In this document: positions 38,461-51,341 of the stretch, in pieces
How positions within the stretch are numbered: the first letter of the stretch is position 1
Layout of the letters: every line of letters begins with the position of its first letter
From: Baylisascaris procyonis
Lineage: Eukaryota; Nematoda; Chromadorea; Rhabditida; Ascarididae
Length of the DNA: 64,000 nucleotides
Direction: 5' to 3'
NCBI GenBank assembly: GCA_037389465.1
Contig: JAZARR010000170.1
Location: 1,054,001-1,118,000 of the forward strand
Notes under the pieces: model-generated
Database searches by the model: none
Seen by the model: the letters and a program-made list of their open reading frames with translations, nothing else
What the model was told of the DNA's origin: nothing
Translations under genes and position numbers: made by a program

Positions 38461-40922
38461 CTGTAATCAATTCCAGACCCGTTTTAGCTGCCACCTAATT
38501 CAACGTCAACTGTTCATCATTCAGTACCGTTATACGGCCATAAGAATGGCTACTGCCTACCACATAATATCATGCCTTGCTGAATAAAGACCCACGAAAG
38601 TCATCATGTTTTTGGCCCGGAAGAGACGGTGATTCCACACTAAACATTTTTACTCACCCTTTCAAGAAGTATAGAATCCATTTCCTCTAATCTAATCGCT
38701 CAATCTATCGAAATCAGCCCGCTAGCAGTAAACAGAATTCGGACGAATGCATATCAAAGTAGTGAAAGGAATAAAAACTTAAAAACGGATCCAGTTAGTG
38801 CGAATAATAAACCAAAGATTATCAACTTTGTATACAACAAGGAACACATGATAATATATATAAGCGGCAATTAGCATATAAAATTCAAATTTCTAATCGC
38901 CTTCAAAACTCAAAACACTATCACGAGGAACACTTCCAATTAGTTAAGGATTATAGCTGCTAAATTTATGGCGAATCCGCACTATAATAGGTACCCGCCA
39001 CAGTTTACTCTCAAAAGATATTAAATCAAAACCTAACTACGACTTCCCATAGAATTATTTCGTTACTCCAGCAGTATATAAATTATTCATAGAATACTTA
39101 ATAGCTTATTGGTTCATTGGCTGAAGACGATCGAATGAATGTGCAATTCCTTTCAATGAAAGCTCAGCAACCCTAAAATGTGAACTCTAATTAGAATTGA
39201 ACGAAACACTCTAGCTGGGGCGAATATGTAAATATCGGGACTTTATAACCTAACTGCAGAGGTAGAGGAATTATTCAAAAACCAATAAGCGAATCACTAA
39301 ATCACATCCCGAAGAAATAAACAAATGAAACAGACGAATGTGCTATAAGCGAACAGACCAACTATATTCGTTTCTTCAGCAACACTGACCACCCGATAGC
39401 GAGAATGAGAAAACACTGACGACCCGATAGCGAGAACCACCCTATATATAGCAATCGTCGCGCATATCAAATCGTTGCCTCCAGCAAAAAATCTATCGAA
39501 ACACTGCGTTATCTTACGTTTTTCTGATCTCATTTCATCGCACAACTATATTTTCGCGCCATTATTCGCTCGTCGATATAAATGCAGCAGCACGAACAAT
39601 GGTATTGCTAGCGAATGCGTACAGCACGACTGGCAAGAATCATCGCGCATATCAAATCGTTTTCTTCAGCAAAAAATCTATCGAAACACTGCGTTATCTT
39701 ACGTTTTTTGATCTCATTTCATTCCACAATTATATTTTTGCGCCATTATTTGCACAGCAACAACTCCGAACCAACTCCGGTTCCACTAAACTATTCACAA
39801 CAACACGTTTCAACAAAGCAATCTAACTGGCGATTTTAATAAGCAACCCGATATTTACATTTAGATTTTCATGATAGATGCAGGTGCGAGAAAGTACATG
39901 GAAAGAGAAATTTGATGGGGAGTGAAGGGAGAACAAATCGACGCAGAATGAGGAACTCGATGCGGAGAAGTGGGAGAGATGAGAGCATAGAGGACACAGC
40001 AGGAATCGAAATAAAAGGAGGAGAGTACAAGCAAAAATCAGTGTTTTAGTGCAACAGTGTATTGGATGGCCAAGTTCTATACTTTCCCGTTTCCCCTCGC
40101 GAAAAAGTCGATTCTGCAGATGCCGAAAAATCGAATATAATGACATAATTTTAAAGTCAATCGTTCTCTGGCAGTGTGAAGCACTCCTTCTTTGGATTTC
40201 CGGGAACTCAGTTTGCGAAACATAAAAGTCACACGAACCTTTGTTCGTTCCTGTGGATTTGACGTAACCTCCAAATAATGTCGTGGCCGTTCGTAAGCAT
40301 CCCGTGCACACGCTTACCCTTTGTAACAGCCTGCTTTCCGCGCAGAGAAATTCTTATTTCACATCTAAATAAAATCAATCACAGATCCAATCCTTCGTTC
40401 CGGTGCAGAGTGAAATTAGCAGAAAATTCCAAAATCACATTCACCACAGCCAATTTTCCCATCCTCATTCTTCCTCCAGCTTATTTTATCGGAGCATACG
40501 AAATCCTCGATTTCTTTCGAAAAGAGAGACCTCCGAAATAAAAAAAAAGTAAAATTAATGCTTGACGCCTTCTCATTCCGCGTGAAAAAAAAAGATTCCA
40601 AAAAAAGTCATTCGTTTTTCAAAACTTTCCTGCCTTCTTATGAAATTACTTTACTATGAGAACGCCTACAGCTAAACAAAACTCTTGCCTATTAGCAGAA
40701 CAGATCGCCATTCCAGATCCAGCATGAAGGTGTGGCTTTCATTCGTAGCTGAATCAAATTTTCTTTGTTGGCTCAAAAAAGACCCTATCACTGAACACTG
40801 CCGACTTGATACAAAGGAAAATAGACTCTTTCCATTTGAAACTTCTCCACAAGTTCGCACTACCTACAATCCATTCATAAACAAACGAACAAACGAACGA
40901 AAAAAAGAAGAGAAATATTTAC
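38461..40922. other. No gene recognised; local tandem duplication
   Basis: Counterpart of 5,022-7,300. The main difference is the internal duplication listed at 39,458-39,748. Confidence 0.5.
39458..39748. repeat. Local tandem duplication unique to copy B
   Basis: The stretch gcgcatatcaaatcgtt through cgccattatt occurs twice, at about 39,458-39,567 and 39,642-39,748. About 75 bp between the copies is absent from copy A. Copy A has a single version at about 6,018-6,128. The second copy carries small differences such as gttttcttc for gttgcctcc. Confidence 0.85.
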
Positions 40923-41080
40923 CTATTTTATCCTTCAGCAGTCCATATATTTCATTAGTCTTAGCAGCGGGAAAGCTGCTCGTCGTTCAGCATCTGACTA
41001 CCTGCCACTGCCTTCAGGAATGTTGTCGTCATGTCCCAACATACACCCCCGAATTCCTTCTTGAGCTGCTTAGGTTCAAC
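40923..41080 (-). pseudogene. Frameshifted coiled-coil exon candidate (copy B)
   Basis: Counterpart of 7,301-7,458 with the same break between the MLNDEQLSRC frame and the KTNEI frame. Copy B changes one residue of the second frame (EING to EIYG) and the base before the acceptor AG. Confidence 0.4.
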
Positions 41081-41724
41081 CTCTAACCAAAACATGCTTT
41101 ATGACATCGATACTCGGTATGTTCAAGCGATAAGTAAAGAAGGCAGCAACAAGCTGAACCCTCATATGAATTAGTGTAAGTGGCTGAGTAAAAAGAGGAT
41201 AAAGCGCTGCCGGCTCGCGCCGCTATCTCTTCGCGACATCATTACAGCTTTTCGATGGAATTGAGAAACTCATCATAAAATTTTTTGTCACAGACAGCTG
41301 CTTCGTGATAAATGTGACCACAATGTATACAGTAGACAGTAATGAACTATAACTGACCTACACATAAACAATCACCGTAGTTTCAAATCTTTTTTATGAA
41401 TGAAAGATCCTCGAGAGTTGACACTTCTCAGTGATGCATATAAAATATGTAAAGGAACAAACAATTATATAAATCGAACTTCAGACAACTTTAGACAGTT
41501 TGGACAACGATATCAAATAAAAGAGAATGGGAACCAGGAGTGTTCACCTATAATTATATACAGAAAGACCGACAATTAAGAAACTACCTGCGGCTTTGTC
41601 TATCCACAAGAAATCCATACCAAACGCTTATGACTACATAAGAATTCACATTTTAGTATAATTTACATCTCGCAAAAAATAGAGCAGACAGCCAAATATG
41701 ACGGGAAAAAATTTGCGTACTCAC

Positions 41725-41780
41725 CGCTTTCCACTGGGGATAGAAAAGCGATCGACCAGCAACTCCCACCTTCTCGATTA
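41725..41780 (-). other. Short exon candidate (copy B)
   Basis: Ends at the same GTGAGT donor as 8,101-8,153. One frame reads RRWELLVDRFSIPSGKR. A possible acceptor GGTATAG lies just upstream. The 157 bp beyond 41,776 is missing from copy A. Confidence 0.25.
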
Positions 41781-42872
41781 CTATACCGAAACACCAATAT
41801 CCAGCGTCTTAACAGCGTTCAACAGAAGATATCTTCTAAAAATCCCCAAACAAAATATTGCCTTTAATCTATAGCATCAAACTTTATAAGTACTACTAAA
41901 TTACAAGAAACGTCGAGCGTTTGGAATCCCTACCAAATTTCCTAAAATGTCAACACAATCTCATTCTATGCCTTTAGTTACCTCTACGAATTCAATGATC
42001 ACTGCTATATTCTAACAAAAAATGTGAAAATTTACTGCTTCTTGACGAGCGGTGTTCTAAAAGTAGGTGAGGAGAAAAATGGGGAGGGGGGCAATTACCA
42101 CTAAGAAATAAGCTACAGATAGACGACTTATGGGAGCAAGTTCAGAGGATGAAGCTTGCTTCCCATAACACAAGTTCCACTTGTATTTTGCAGCAAATAA
42201 TACTCGTAAAAGATCATTCGTTGGTCGATTGCAATCAGATATCTCCAACAAGGAAGAAAGACTAAGGCATTAAAAATGGCTAATTCAAACACATGAATGA
42301 ATTTTCAGGCAGTGACCTATAAAGACCTATCCATTCATTCTGTAACAATTCCGATGCAATTATTAAAATCCGTGGAAGATGAGAACAGACGAAGTGATAG
42401 GGAGGTAAAGAGACAGAGAAAGAGGGAGAAAGAGAAAGACAAACGTACATGAGAAAGTAGAACTTCCATAAGTTCCGCAAACTTTTGCCAATATGAAAAT
42501 AAAAACATATCAAAACTGATAAAAATTATCTATCAAAAGAAAAGAAAAACTCTGACCATATATCCTTAACTCTAATACTAAAATATTCGGTAAATAATCC
42601 TCTTCCATAGTGAATATAAAGTCTCTTACTTACAATACGTCTCCTATCTCAAAGAAGAAAAACGTATAAACAACAACTTGGAGGAACGAATGCAACCAAT
42701 TCTTTACCATCTCACCTTTACACTATCATAAAAACTTTAAACCATCGAAATCTATACAAGAATTGCGCATTGGTGCACTACCAATTTTTGATGACAACTA
42801 TAAAAAACATCAAACATATTTTATTATTCAAAAAAGCAACACAAACATTAAGCACAAAAGGCAACATTTAAC

Positions 42873-42956
42873 GCAAGAAGAGAGGTTCGTGTGCTGAATG
42901 ATGGCGTTGAATTCACCGCGCTGAAGAAACGTTTCGTTGTTGCCAGACTCTTTCTG
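42873..42956 (-). other. Exon candidate, 28 codons (copy B)
   Basis: Counterpart of 9,093-9,176 with the same reading QKESGNNETFLQRG and one silent difference. Confidence 0.25.
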
Positions 42957-44871
42957 CTAAGTAACACCTGCAATTATTCCCTGCCAACAATTACTGTAAA
43001 TTACTCAACTACTTCACTATAAAAGATGCATAAAAAGGTATGCACACAATTTCACTACCTCTGCTTTCATTAATGGAACACAGTATGGCCAATACTGACG
43101 ACTACAAGGCTCACTTGTCCCAGTCAACAGAAACCATCGCTATCAGCTCCCTCCCTCTCCCTCTTATAGACCACCCCCATCGATAACTGCGGTTCCAAAT
43201 GGCACACAGAAGGCAACTTGGTAATAGAATTCAATGGACTGCTATTTGATAGCAAGTAAAGCAATAGTTCACTAACCAGATCGATGGGAAAAGGTTCAAA
43301 TTTTACCATCTTAGAGGCAATTTTAGCGAAAACATGACCAATAGACTAACAGAGAATAGGTCAGGAAAGCATATAAGATTCACTAAGAGCACGCCCTGAG
43401 CGATATTATTCAGAAGTGCTAGCAGCTCAATAAGTTTCAATCACATTGCTTCTGGTAGACCTCAGGTTCTAGGAAACCTCAGTAGCAGGACACTTCTGGA
43501 ACCTCGAAGGAAAACTCAATTACACTAGCGTATCCTTTCCCCTCTCAAAGAGAGTTGCGTAACCCTAGAATGCGGCAAGTACAAATAGAATACTTGCAAG
43601 TAAATAACTCTGCCTCTAAAAACGTTTCGGATCCGAACGTTAACGCTTCACTCCCAGGCAGAAATAACCCTTTTAAGAGAAACACAACCTTGAAAAAAAA
43701 ACATTTGAAAAAACGGCATAAATATCTACGAAAAAGACAACCATGGAGAAGGTTTGAGTGGATCAACGGAAATCTGATCGAATTAGCCCGAGAAATAATT
43801 AGAAAATTTTCAGAAAAAAAAAATAAAATTTCTGAAAAAATCATAGAACTTTCGGGAAAAAAAGAATTTTTCGGCCCTCTTATAACCACGTTCACAATAA
43901 ACATCAGACAGTTTGAAAGTTTAAACCAAATATTCAATTACATCCTTTGTATGGGTTTGTCTTAACATTCTTCTTTTCATACTAGAATCATTCTTACCGT
44001 AACCGCTTCATATAACGCCTTAAAACAGCTTTAAAATCAACATTCACACAGCCAAAAATGAGTTCTTCTATCGTCCCTTAAGCTTGTAATGCCATCAGAA
44101 TTGCATAATCAATAGCAAATCTTCGGTAAAATACACTCACGCAAAGCCCCCTCCCCGTTCTTCCTTCCCCTCCACGGTCTCCACCCCCAAAGACTCTCTA
44201 AAACCGGAGATTAAGGCAAAAGTTCAGATCTAACCTTGAGATTAATAGTCGAACCGGCGTTTACTGGGAGTTCCGTAGGGTGGAATGAAACACGAGCGCG
44301 TATAAAAGCGTCCATAAGATATTGACACTCGTTATGCGAATATGTCGGCCCATCGTTGTTGACATGCAGTCACCTTAAAGTGAACTTTTCTATGCTGATA
44401 CATCCATTTAGGGCATCTAACTTCGAGTATCACTCCGAGACATATAAGCCAATTTAATGCTATTGTCTTTTCATAATTTTTTACATAACCCACGAATTGA
44501 TATTAATTTACGCAAGAAATATACTTCTACCTGAAAGACCTAAGATGACGGATTACTCTACAATGAAAGGAATACCAAAACCATAATAGCACTTCAAAAT
44601 GCGCAATTTTAGGAATACCCCATCCTCTAATTTCTGCAATCATTACATAACTACCAAACCATTCCAACTGCATTCCCCGATCACAAGGAGGGTGAAGGGG
44701 GCTCCCGCATAGACTTTCTAAGCAACCGTGAAAGAACAGTGATGAGGCGAAGCGAATTATTGAGAAATCAAGCGAAAATTGGAAAATTCGGTGCTCACTG
44801 GCTTCAACCTTCCCCTTTCCCTCCTTTTAGTAACTCTTCCCTAATAAAAAATAAATTGCCACCTGCGCGTT
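42957..44871. other. No gene recognised
   Basis: Counterpart of 9,177-11,096, AT-rich with A-rich low-complexity blocks near 43,690-43,870. Confidence 0.45.
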
Positions 44872-45190
44872 AGCGAGCTCGTTGATCTTGACCGCACACT
44901 CGGTGAATAGGTGTTTGATGTATAGGTAGTGGTGGCCGGCGGCACATAAGTATGTGGCGAATAGTCATGTGCGTCGACGTTGAGAACGATGATCGGTGAC
45001 AGATCGACGCTGTATGTCCCGCAGTTGCATAGTGATTGGAACTACCGGCACTTTGTCCTGTTGGTGGCAATCCTGTATGACCCTTCAACGACGATGCGTT
45101 CGAATAACGAACGACATGATGTCGCCGAACGCCTAAATTATCTTCATTTTTCTCAAAGCAGCGATATAAGCTACAGCTTACAATCACCAC
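44872..45190 (-). pseudogene. Frameshifted head-region exon(s) (copy B)
   Basis: Counterpart of 11,097-11,415, with the same S, T, Y and P-rich pieces spread over different frames. Confidence 0.35.
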
Positions 45191-46105
45191 GCTTTAACAG
45201 CCTTTCCTTTGCCATCAACTTTTTTTTTGAGCCTCTCCCCCCTCCCAGATCAAGTTAGGAAACGGCTACAGTCTGCCATGAAGCAAAGAGGTCAAAAAAA
45301 TCGAGAAAAACTCCAACGTTTCAGCGCCAGCTCGTTCAAATGCCTCCAGTTACGCTTACAGATCCGTATAGAAACATCTGGCGCTCCTTGCAGAGTGCAG
45401 TTGCATCAAGTAGTGCCTATGCATCACGAAAAATGCTACTGTTACCTTAACATAAGCTATAGAAGGGTCCCAATTTCCTTTTTTTAGAAGGGATGGAGAC
45501 CTCCCTTTCCTCTTCATTCTTCTACAAGTGATAGCACAGGGATAAACCCATTAAATTACGAATCATTAATGAATTTAATTCACCTCGGATGAAGCTTTAG
45601 AAAGAAATTCGCAAAATGGATCAAAATCGTCGCACAAAACCCTTTTCACTCGCTATCAGCCTTTTCACTTCCTATTTCACTCTGAATGTTCCTCGACTAC
45701 AGTTTTCCTTCAGAATATATGAGCGCCTTCAAAAGTTGAAGGCACTTAAAAATTTCTTCCAACTAAATTATAATCTCCTCCTCATTCAACGGAAGATAAT
45801 CAGTGGCAACAAATGGAACGATGGATGAAGCAGATAGGGAGAGGATAAGCAGAATCGGCTCGTAGTTGTTCACGTGGGCTACAAATATCATTCAGAATTC
45901 CGAGGGATATAACAGAAGCATCGGTTCCAACCGGAAAGTGAAACGAGCAAATAGCAATTTACGGTTTGACTCTCACTCATCTCCTTATGAAAATCGTGGA
46001 ATTCGCCAAAGCCATAACGGAAACGGACAAGGAAAAGGAAAGGAACAGGGGAAGCATGAAGCTACGTTCCAGTATACATTTTGGACACAGAAGCACGAAA
46101 CTTAC

Positions 46106-46181
46106 GATGAGTAAGAAGGTCGACCGGCGGCATACGTGAGTGAGCCTCCAACAGCATTTGCTGAACTGCATTGCAACAGAC
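46106..46181 (-). other. Head-region exon candidate (copy B)
   Basis: Identical in reading to 12,332-12,407, with acceptor CTCAG and donor GTAAGT. Confidence 0.4.
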
Positions 46182-46267
46182 CTGAGATTCACTGAGCGGG
46201 ACCTCTCTTCTTTAACACGAACTCTCCCCCACTGATCTCACTTCGCACTCCTCTGGAACCAGCTCAC

Positions 46268-46344
46268 CGGTGAATTCTGCGTGCCGTACAAGCTGCACCG
46301 ACTTGTCGATACCGCATAGTCGAAGAAGTGGATCGGATTCGTTC
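46268..46344 (-). other. Upstream exon candidate (copy B)
   Basis: Counterpart of 12,494-12,570, with acceptor TTTACAG and donor GTGAGC. Confidence 0.3.
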
Positions 46345-46612
46345 CTGTAAAGACGTCCTTGATAAATTTTTGGAAATGTGCCACAACCGTTATGCACCTC
46401 ATTTTTCATATATGTTTCTAAATAGGAAAAGTAGGCGGGAGGTGGGACGGGAGGACATAAATATTCTAAACGCATCATAGCCTTAATTTCATCTTCGAAT
46501 AACGAACTAAACAATGAGGCAAAACCTCGAAACAAGAGAAGAGAGGTGGAAGAAGATGCGTGAAACACGCCAAACTAAAAACGTAACCAAATGCACTTCA
46601 AAGCACCGCAGA

Positions 46613-46687
46613 TCATGCAAAGTTTAACATATTCTCGTAAATCACGAGCGCTTTTTCTAGCTGCTTGATGTGGATGCCATCAGCCAT
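46613..46687 (-). other. Short helical open segment (copy B)
   Basis: Identical to 12,839-12,913 (MADGIHIKQLEKAL and on to a stop). Confidence 0.3.
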
Positions 46688-47838
46688 CTCTTTTATCACC
46701 TTTCAGCCTATAACTATAGATCTCTTCCAATATAAAGAACTAGATAATAGGTATGAAAAACTAAAAGACGAGCGAGCAAAAACAGCGTGCAATTCTATAC
46801 CAAAGGGAACAACGCGATATAAAAAAGAGTAAACTATAAAAAATCAGCAAACATTTGAGCCTTCGCTCATTAAGTGCAAACGCTACCTGAGTTTGAAACG
46901 AAGAAATAATTTAGTTACCTTCATAGCGCATCATTAACACTCCACATTAAAATAACTCAGAATAAACCAAATCTCTACACCAAAATAACCTAATTAACCT
47001 AAAATACAACCAAACCACCGCATCGAAATACCCCAAAATACTCTCAGTCTCTCTTAAAAAACCAGTAAACCACTCTTTAATACAGCAACATAGCAACAAA
47101 TCCGCTATGATCACTTCAACTGTCTTCATCAAAATTTGTGCAGAAACAAAGCAGACGATGTAGGAGCGAAATTCAATCCCTCAGCGACGTCTCTAACGCA
47201 CCTAACATCCCTACGTACCGAAATGAAATTCAAGCTGCTCGGGCAATAACTTGTAATCGCTGTATTTTAACGATTCTGTAATTCGATAAAAATTTAATCA
47301 GCTATTTGTGCAATAAATATTAACCAAATATTATACGATAAAAATTTAACTATCGCAATCATTTTGGAAAACAAACACAAGAAAATCGAAAAGAAAATAA
47401 AACTTAACAAAAAACATATCCCACCGAAACATTCTAAGAGATCAAAACCTTTACAATTTACCTATATTTTATAAACACTCATTTTACTAAATAAAACATT
47501 TTACCTAGTCATAGGTTATATTTTTGTGATGCAAGTGAAATAATTCAGTTGAATCACAATATGTTCGCGGTATCACATCTCATGTACAAGAATTACGTTG
47601 GCATCTTCAACATAAATAATAATAAATCAGATGGGATTACTTCAGCCTTCCCCTGTCCCCTTTAATCCCTCCTTACCGCTTCTTTCTTTTATTATATAAT
47701 AGCCTGATGAGTGAGACAAGTGTCCGCTAAGCCATTCAGGTTTGCGTTAAACTATCCTTTAGGTATTGAATGTGTCAGCAGGATGTACAGCCGAGTGGGA
47801 TCGGGTCTAACCTACAACCACATGAACGGTGCCGAACC

Positions 47839-50800
47839 CACTCTACCACCCGCACTGAACGATATCTAAACGGCATTAACATCTCTAAGTATCGACATAC
47901 TGAATACTGATAGGAAAACATTGCAAACAGCACGAGAACCAACTCTACTAAAGGAATGTGCTTTTAATCAAATGGAAATGGCCTTAAGAGATGGGAAATG
48001 TTTACAATGGAAGGTATAGTGGGAGATGCTTTACTTCACTCAGCAGTAGCAGCAACAATGCATTGCACAAAGCGTGCATTGCTCATCTATTCATTGAAAT
48101 GAAAACTTCTCTCGACTTTACATTTCAGAGAATCAAGCGAAGAAAAAAGATGCAACTAGCGGCACTCGAGAGAGAGAGAGAGGGGGAGAGAGAGATCTGG
48201 AACAGTTGAAACGGAATGAACGCCAATCAATAAAATTGATGATCCGCTAATGTGCCATCCGTATACCTCAACAACCCTATTATTAATCTATAAACCGATC
48301 AAATGCATCGACCAAAAACAATATTAAGACCGAATCCGAAAGATTAACGGAAAATGGAGGAATTCGCAGAATAAACGACCGATCTCATTCAACAGAAACA
48401 AGTAAAAGAAGTGTAAGCAACGACAGAACAAGCAGGAATTCAGTCATAACTGTGCTCTTCAATAAACTTTTTTATGAAATATCAACCGAAGTGCTTGACG
48501 CATACCGCATTAAAGCAAAACTGCAGTCAATCGTACGATCAATTCGAGAAATTTCAATTTCTAAAATCCCGATGGTATAAAAGCAGATCAAACCTCTATC
48601 CCATTCTTTATTCTCTAATAATCGAATCCACTCACAAATCCCCCCTTATTATATTGGAAATCTTCGCTTTTTTCATTTCAATTCATTGAGAGCCAATCAA
48701 CGAAGTGATCACAAAATTATAAAATATAAAACGCGACATTAATATCGATAAATCCATCAACATAAAGGAAACATCGAAATTTGTAATCAAGTAAATTGAT
48801 ACTTTGTTAGGAGAACATTTGCATTCTGCACGAAACACAGAAGAAAAAAACTCCTTACCTCTGAATAAGTAACCAATTTCAATCAATAAAAACCTTTGCA
48901 TCGCTCTATTCCCTTGACCCACCCCACCCCAGCCTTCTCTGCATAAATTTATAAAAAAAGTTACACGTTGTCAACCACGTGTTACGAGAAATTCATCCAC
49001 TTCATATCTTCTCAGCACTCTTTACGTCAAAAAATAAAATATGACAAACGATACTTCATAGACTTGCTAAAATATTCCAACAAAACCACCTAAATACACC
49101 GATAACGATCATAACCCCTCATGAAGCACGAAAACTTTAAATATTTTTATCGCTTAATTCATATGCACCCACCTCGATAAAAAACAACCTGGAGAACGCA
49201 TCGGAATAGATGGCACAATGTGTTTTTACAATTCTGCTTGAGAGAGTGATCGGTTTCATCAAATACCAATAAATAACCAAACGTATGCAGTAACATCCTA
49301 TCTGTGGGCATGGGGGAAGAGGGAGGCTATTTGGCAACAAAAAATGTTAAAACGCGTTAAGCACAACACCAAACGTTTAGATTCTGAAAAAATGCATCGC
49401 AGTTGTCAGTGGCCGCATATATAATATGTATACAGCTATTGCATTTATTTTAAAAATCAAAAAAACTGCAAAACAACGCAACTATGAAACTGTAATACGA
49501 CAACCCGGTCAAAATGAAGGGGTATGGAGGCGGGAGATGACGGAAATGGGGACGAAGGCAATAAGCCAAAGCCCTAATGAGCAGCCATCTGCAAATGCAT
49601 TCTTGTATCCGCCTGTCTGTTTGTCTGACAATTCAGCTCGAGAAAAAGTGAAATTAAATTTGTGAACTTTTGTGAACGCAATGTCCATCACAAAATTATT
49701 CACTCTTCTGCCGACTATCAAGTTGAACAATCCAACTCAAGGTCAGTTACAGACACTTAGTGATGTCTAAAAATTTCGCATGCTATGGGATCAAACAGCC
49801 CTCATTTTGCACCGATCGGAGTCAACAAGTCTATCACAGGATATATGCTTTCGTCAATTTCACCATTCACCACCAAAAAGCAGTCAAGTAGACAGACTGT
49901 TCCTCCACCATTTTAATGGTTCAACTGCTTCCAAAATAAAAAATTTTCGCAAAAGATTAATCTGTTTTTGCAAAATTGAAAATGTGGAAAAAGAAAACCA
50001 GATTAGTACCATATGAAAGCAATCAAACATAGAAAAGTCATCTCGCCGAACTCTAATCTTACGTTCCCGTAAAAAAAGAAAATAGCGGCTAGTGCGGCAG
50101 GAAATATTGGTGGGGAGGAAACTGATAGCTGCAAATAGGACCAGAAGAGAGAGCTAAAGGTCACAAATTCCTTCTCTTCACGTAAACATCTTATGGCAAG
50201 ACAGCATAAAATAGCCAGAGTACGATTACATATAATGAGGGATGATATATAAATATATCTTTAAAAAAACAAATATAATCGCTAATTCCTGAAAGCATTT
50301 CCTACTTGGTTTTATGGCTGCCCTCACAATTCTCTCATTCCAATACAGCACAGATAAATATATTACAGAAATATGGGATACTGTTGTGTTCTTAACTGAT
50401 GAAAAAATTGGAAAACACATTTCACATCTCTAAATTAATTGATTCATTGTGAACGCAATAGGGAACGTGGACCCTTCTCTAACATTCAAAGATGTTTCGA
50501 GGGAAATGGAAAGCGAAAAGTCTATTGAACTTTGCCGTTGAAATATGCATTTAATTGGCTCCCATTTATCATCCTCCTCAATGGAAAATACCTGTGATAT
50601 ATAAAACCTCTCAACAGGAATACGCCAAAAACTTCGAAAAATATACTGTTCCCTCCATAAGAGCCTACAAATGACGCACAAAATTTTCGATTGATTCACA
50701 TAGCGCAAGTCACTTGTTTTTTTGTTTTTTTTTTTTTTTAATTCACCCACTACATAATATATAGGAATATACGCAAACAAGTGTTGCCAAACTGGCTATT

Positions 50801-51102
50801 TCTACAAAAGAGAGAGTCCACCGAGACAATCAACGTAATCACCCATATGGTGTCTATAATGCGTTGGTAGGATTGCCGAGATCAAATAGGAAACAATACA
50901 AAATAGAAAGAATAAAACAGTTAAGAAAAAGAGAGGAAAACATTAGTGTAAAAAGAGAGAAAAAATGCAGCGAATAATGTAACCACCAGGTGAGAAATTC
51001 GATTCAAGCACTTGTTAGCTAGACGCATCAACAAAATCGATTAAAAACTACTCAATGAAAAATAAGGGCAAATCCTTTAAGGATAGAGAAAGAAGGACTC
51101 AC
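47839..51102. other. No gene recognised; GA microsatellite
   Basis: Single-copy AT-rich DNA after the copy B breakpoint. An impure GA tract (gagagagagagagagggg) lies at 48,167-48,195 and a long T-run near 50,715-50,740. Short open frames show no domain. Confidence 0.5.
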
Positions 51103-51162
51103 CAGTCGATATGAGACAAACATCGTGAGGTCGTTCGTCGTCCTCGAAATCCATGCCCACAT
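51103..51162 (-). CDS. Exon candidate, 60 bp, acidic
   Basis: The segment lies between a strong acceptor CTTTCAG and a strong donor GTGAGT. In the only sensible phase it reads VGMDFEDDERPHDVCLIST, acidic in its first half. It lies on the same strand as, and downstream of, the PUF60-like remnant at 52,732-53,364, so it could belong to that gene or to a neighbour. I do not recognise the sequence. The quality of both splice sites is the main support. Confidence 0.35.
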
Positions 51163-51289
51163 CTGAAAGATTTCAAAAATCACTAAACAACATTAAATCT
51201 TCAACAAAAGCTTTTATTGAAACCAGTGATTACTTCTACGCCACAAAGTGTTAGGAGTTTCTGTATAACAAAACTTCGTCTGCAGACAG

Positions 51290-51341
51290 AGACTAACCCG
51301 CGACCTCCCACCTGCTGCGCGAATGCTTTACCGCTCCCACC
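51290..51341 (-). mobile_element. tRNA-like sequence, probable tRNA-derived SINE relic
   Basis: The minus strand reads GGGAGCGGTAAAGCATTCGC and then GGTGGGAGGTCGCGGGTTAG. This matches the usual layout of a tRNA D-arm/A box followed by a B box of the GGTTCGANTCC type, here altered to GGTTAGTCTC. No acceptor stem closes around it, so it is not a functional tRNA. A hairpin AACACTC/GGCTA/GAGTGTT follows at about 51,428-51,446 on the plus strand. Confidence 0.45.

Larger units (their letters stand above)
33693..47838. repeat. Segmental duplication, copy B
   Basis: Direct copy of 1-14,064. Relative to copy A it lacks about 250 bp of minisatellite near A 2,530-2,780, has an extra ~184 bp near 39,550-39,735 and has an extra ~157 bp at 41,776-41,935. 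The right boundary at 47,838 is abrupt. Confidence 0.95.

Noticed and set aside
39823..40311. 162-codon minus-strand frame in copy B
   Set aside because: It runs over a purine-rich low-complexity stretch, and a one-base indel breaks it in the nearly identical copy A.
43555..43965. 136-codon plus-strand frame, K-rich
   Set aside because: It is driven by A-rich blocks and broken by indels in copy A (9,769-10,190).
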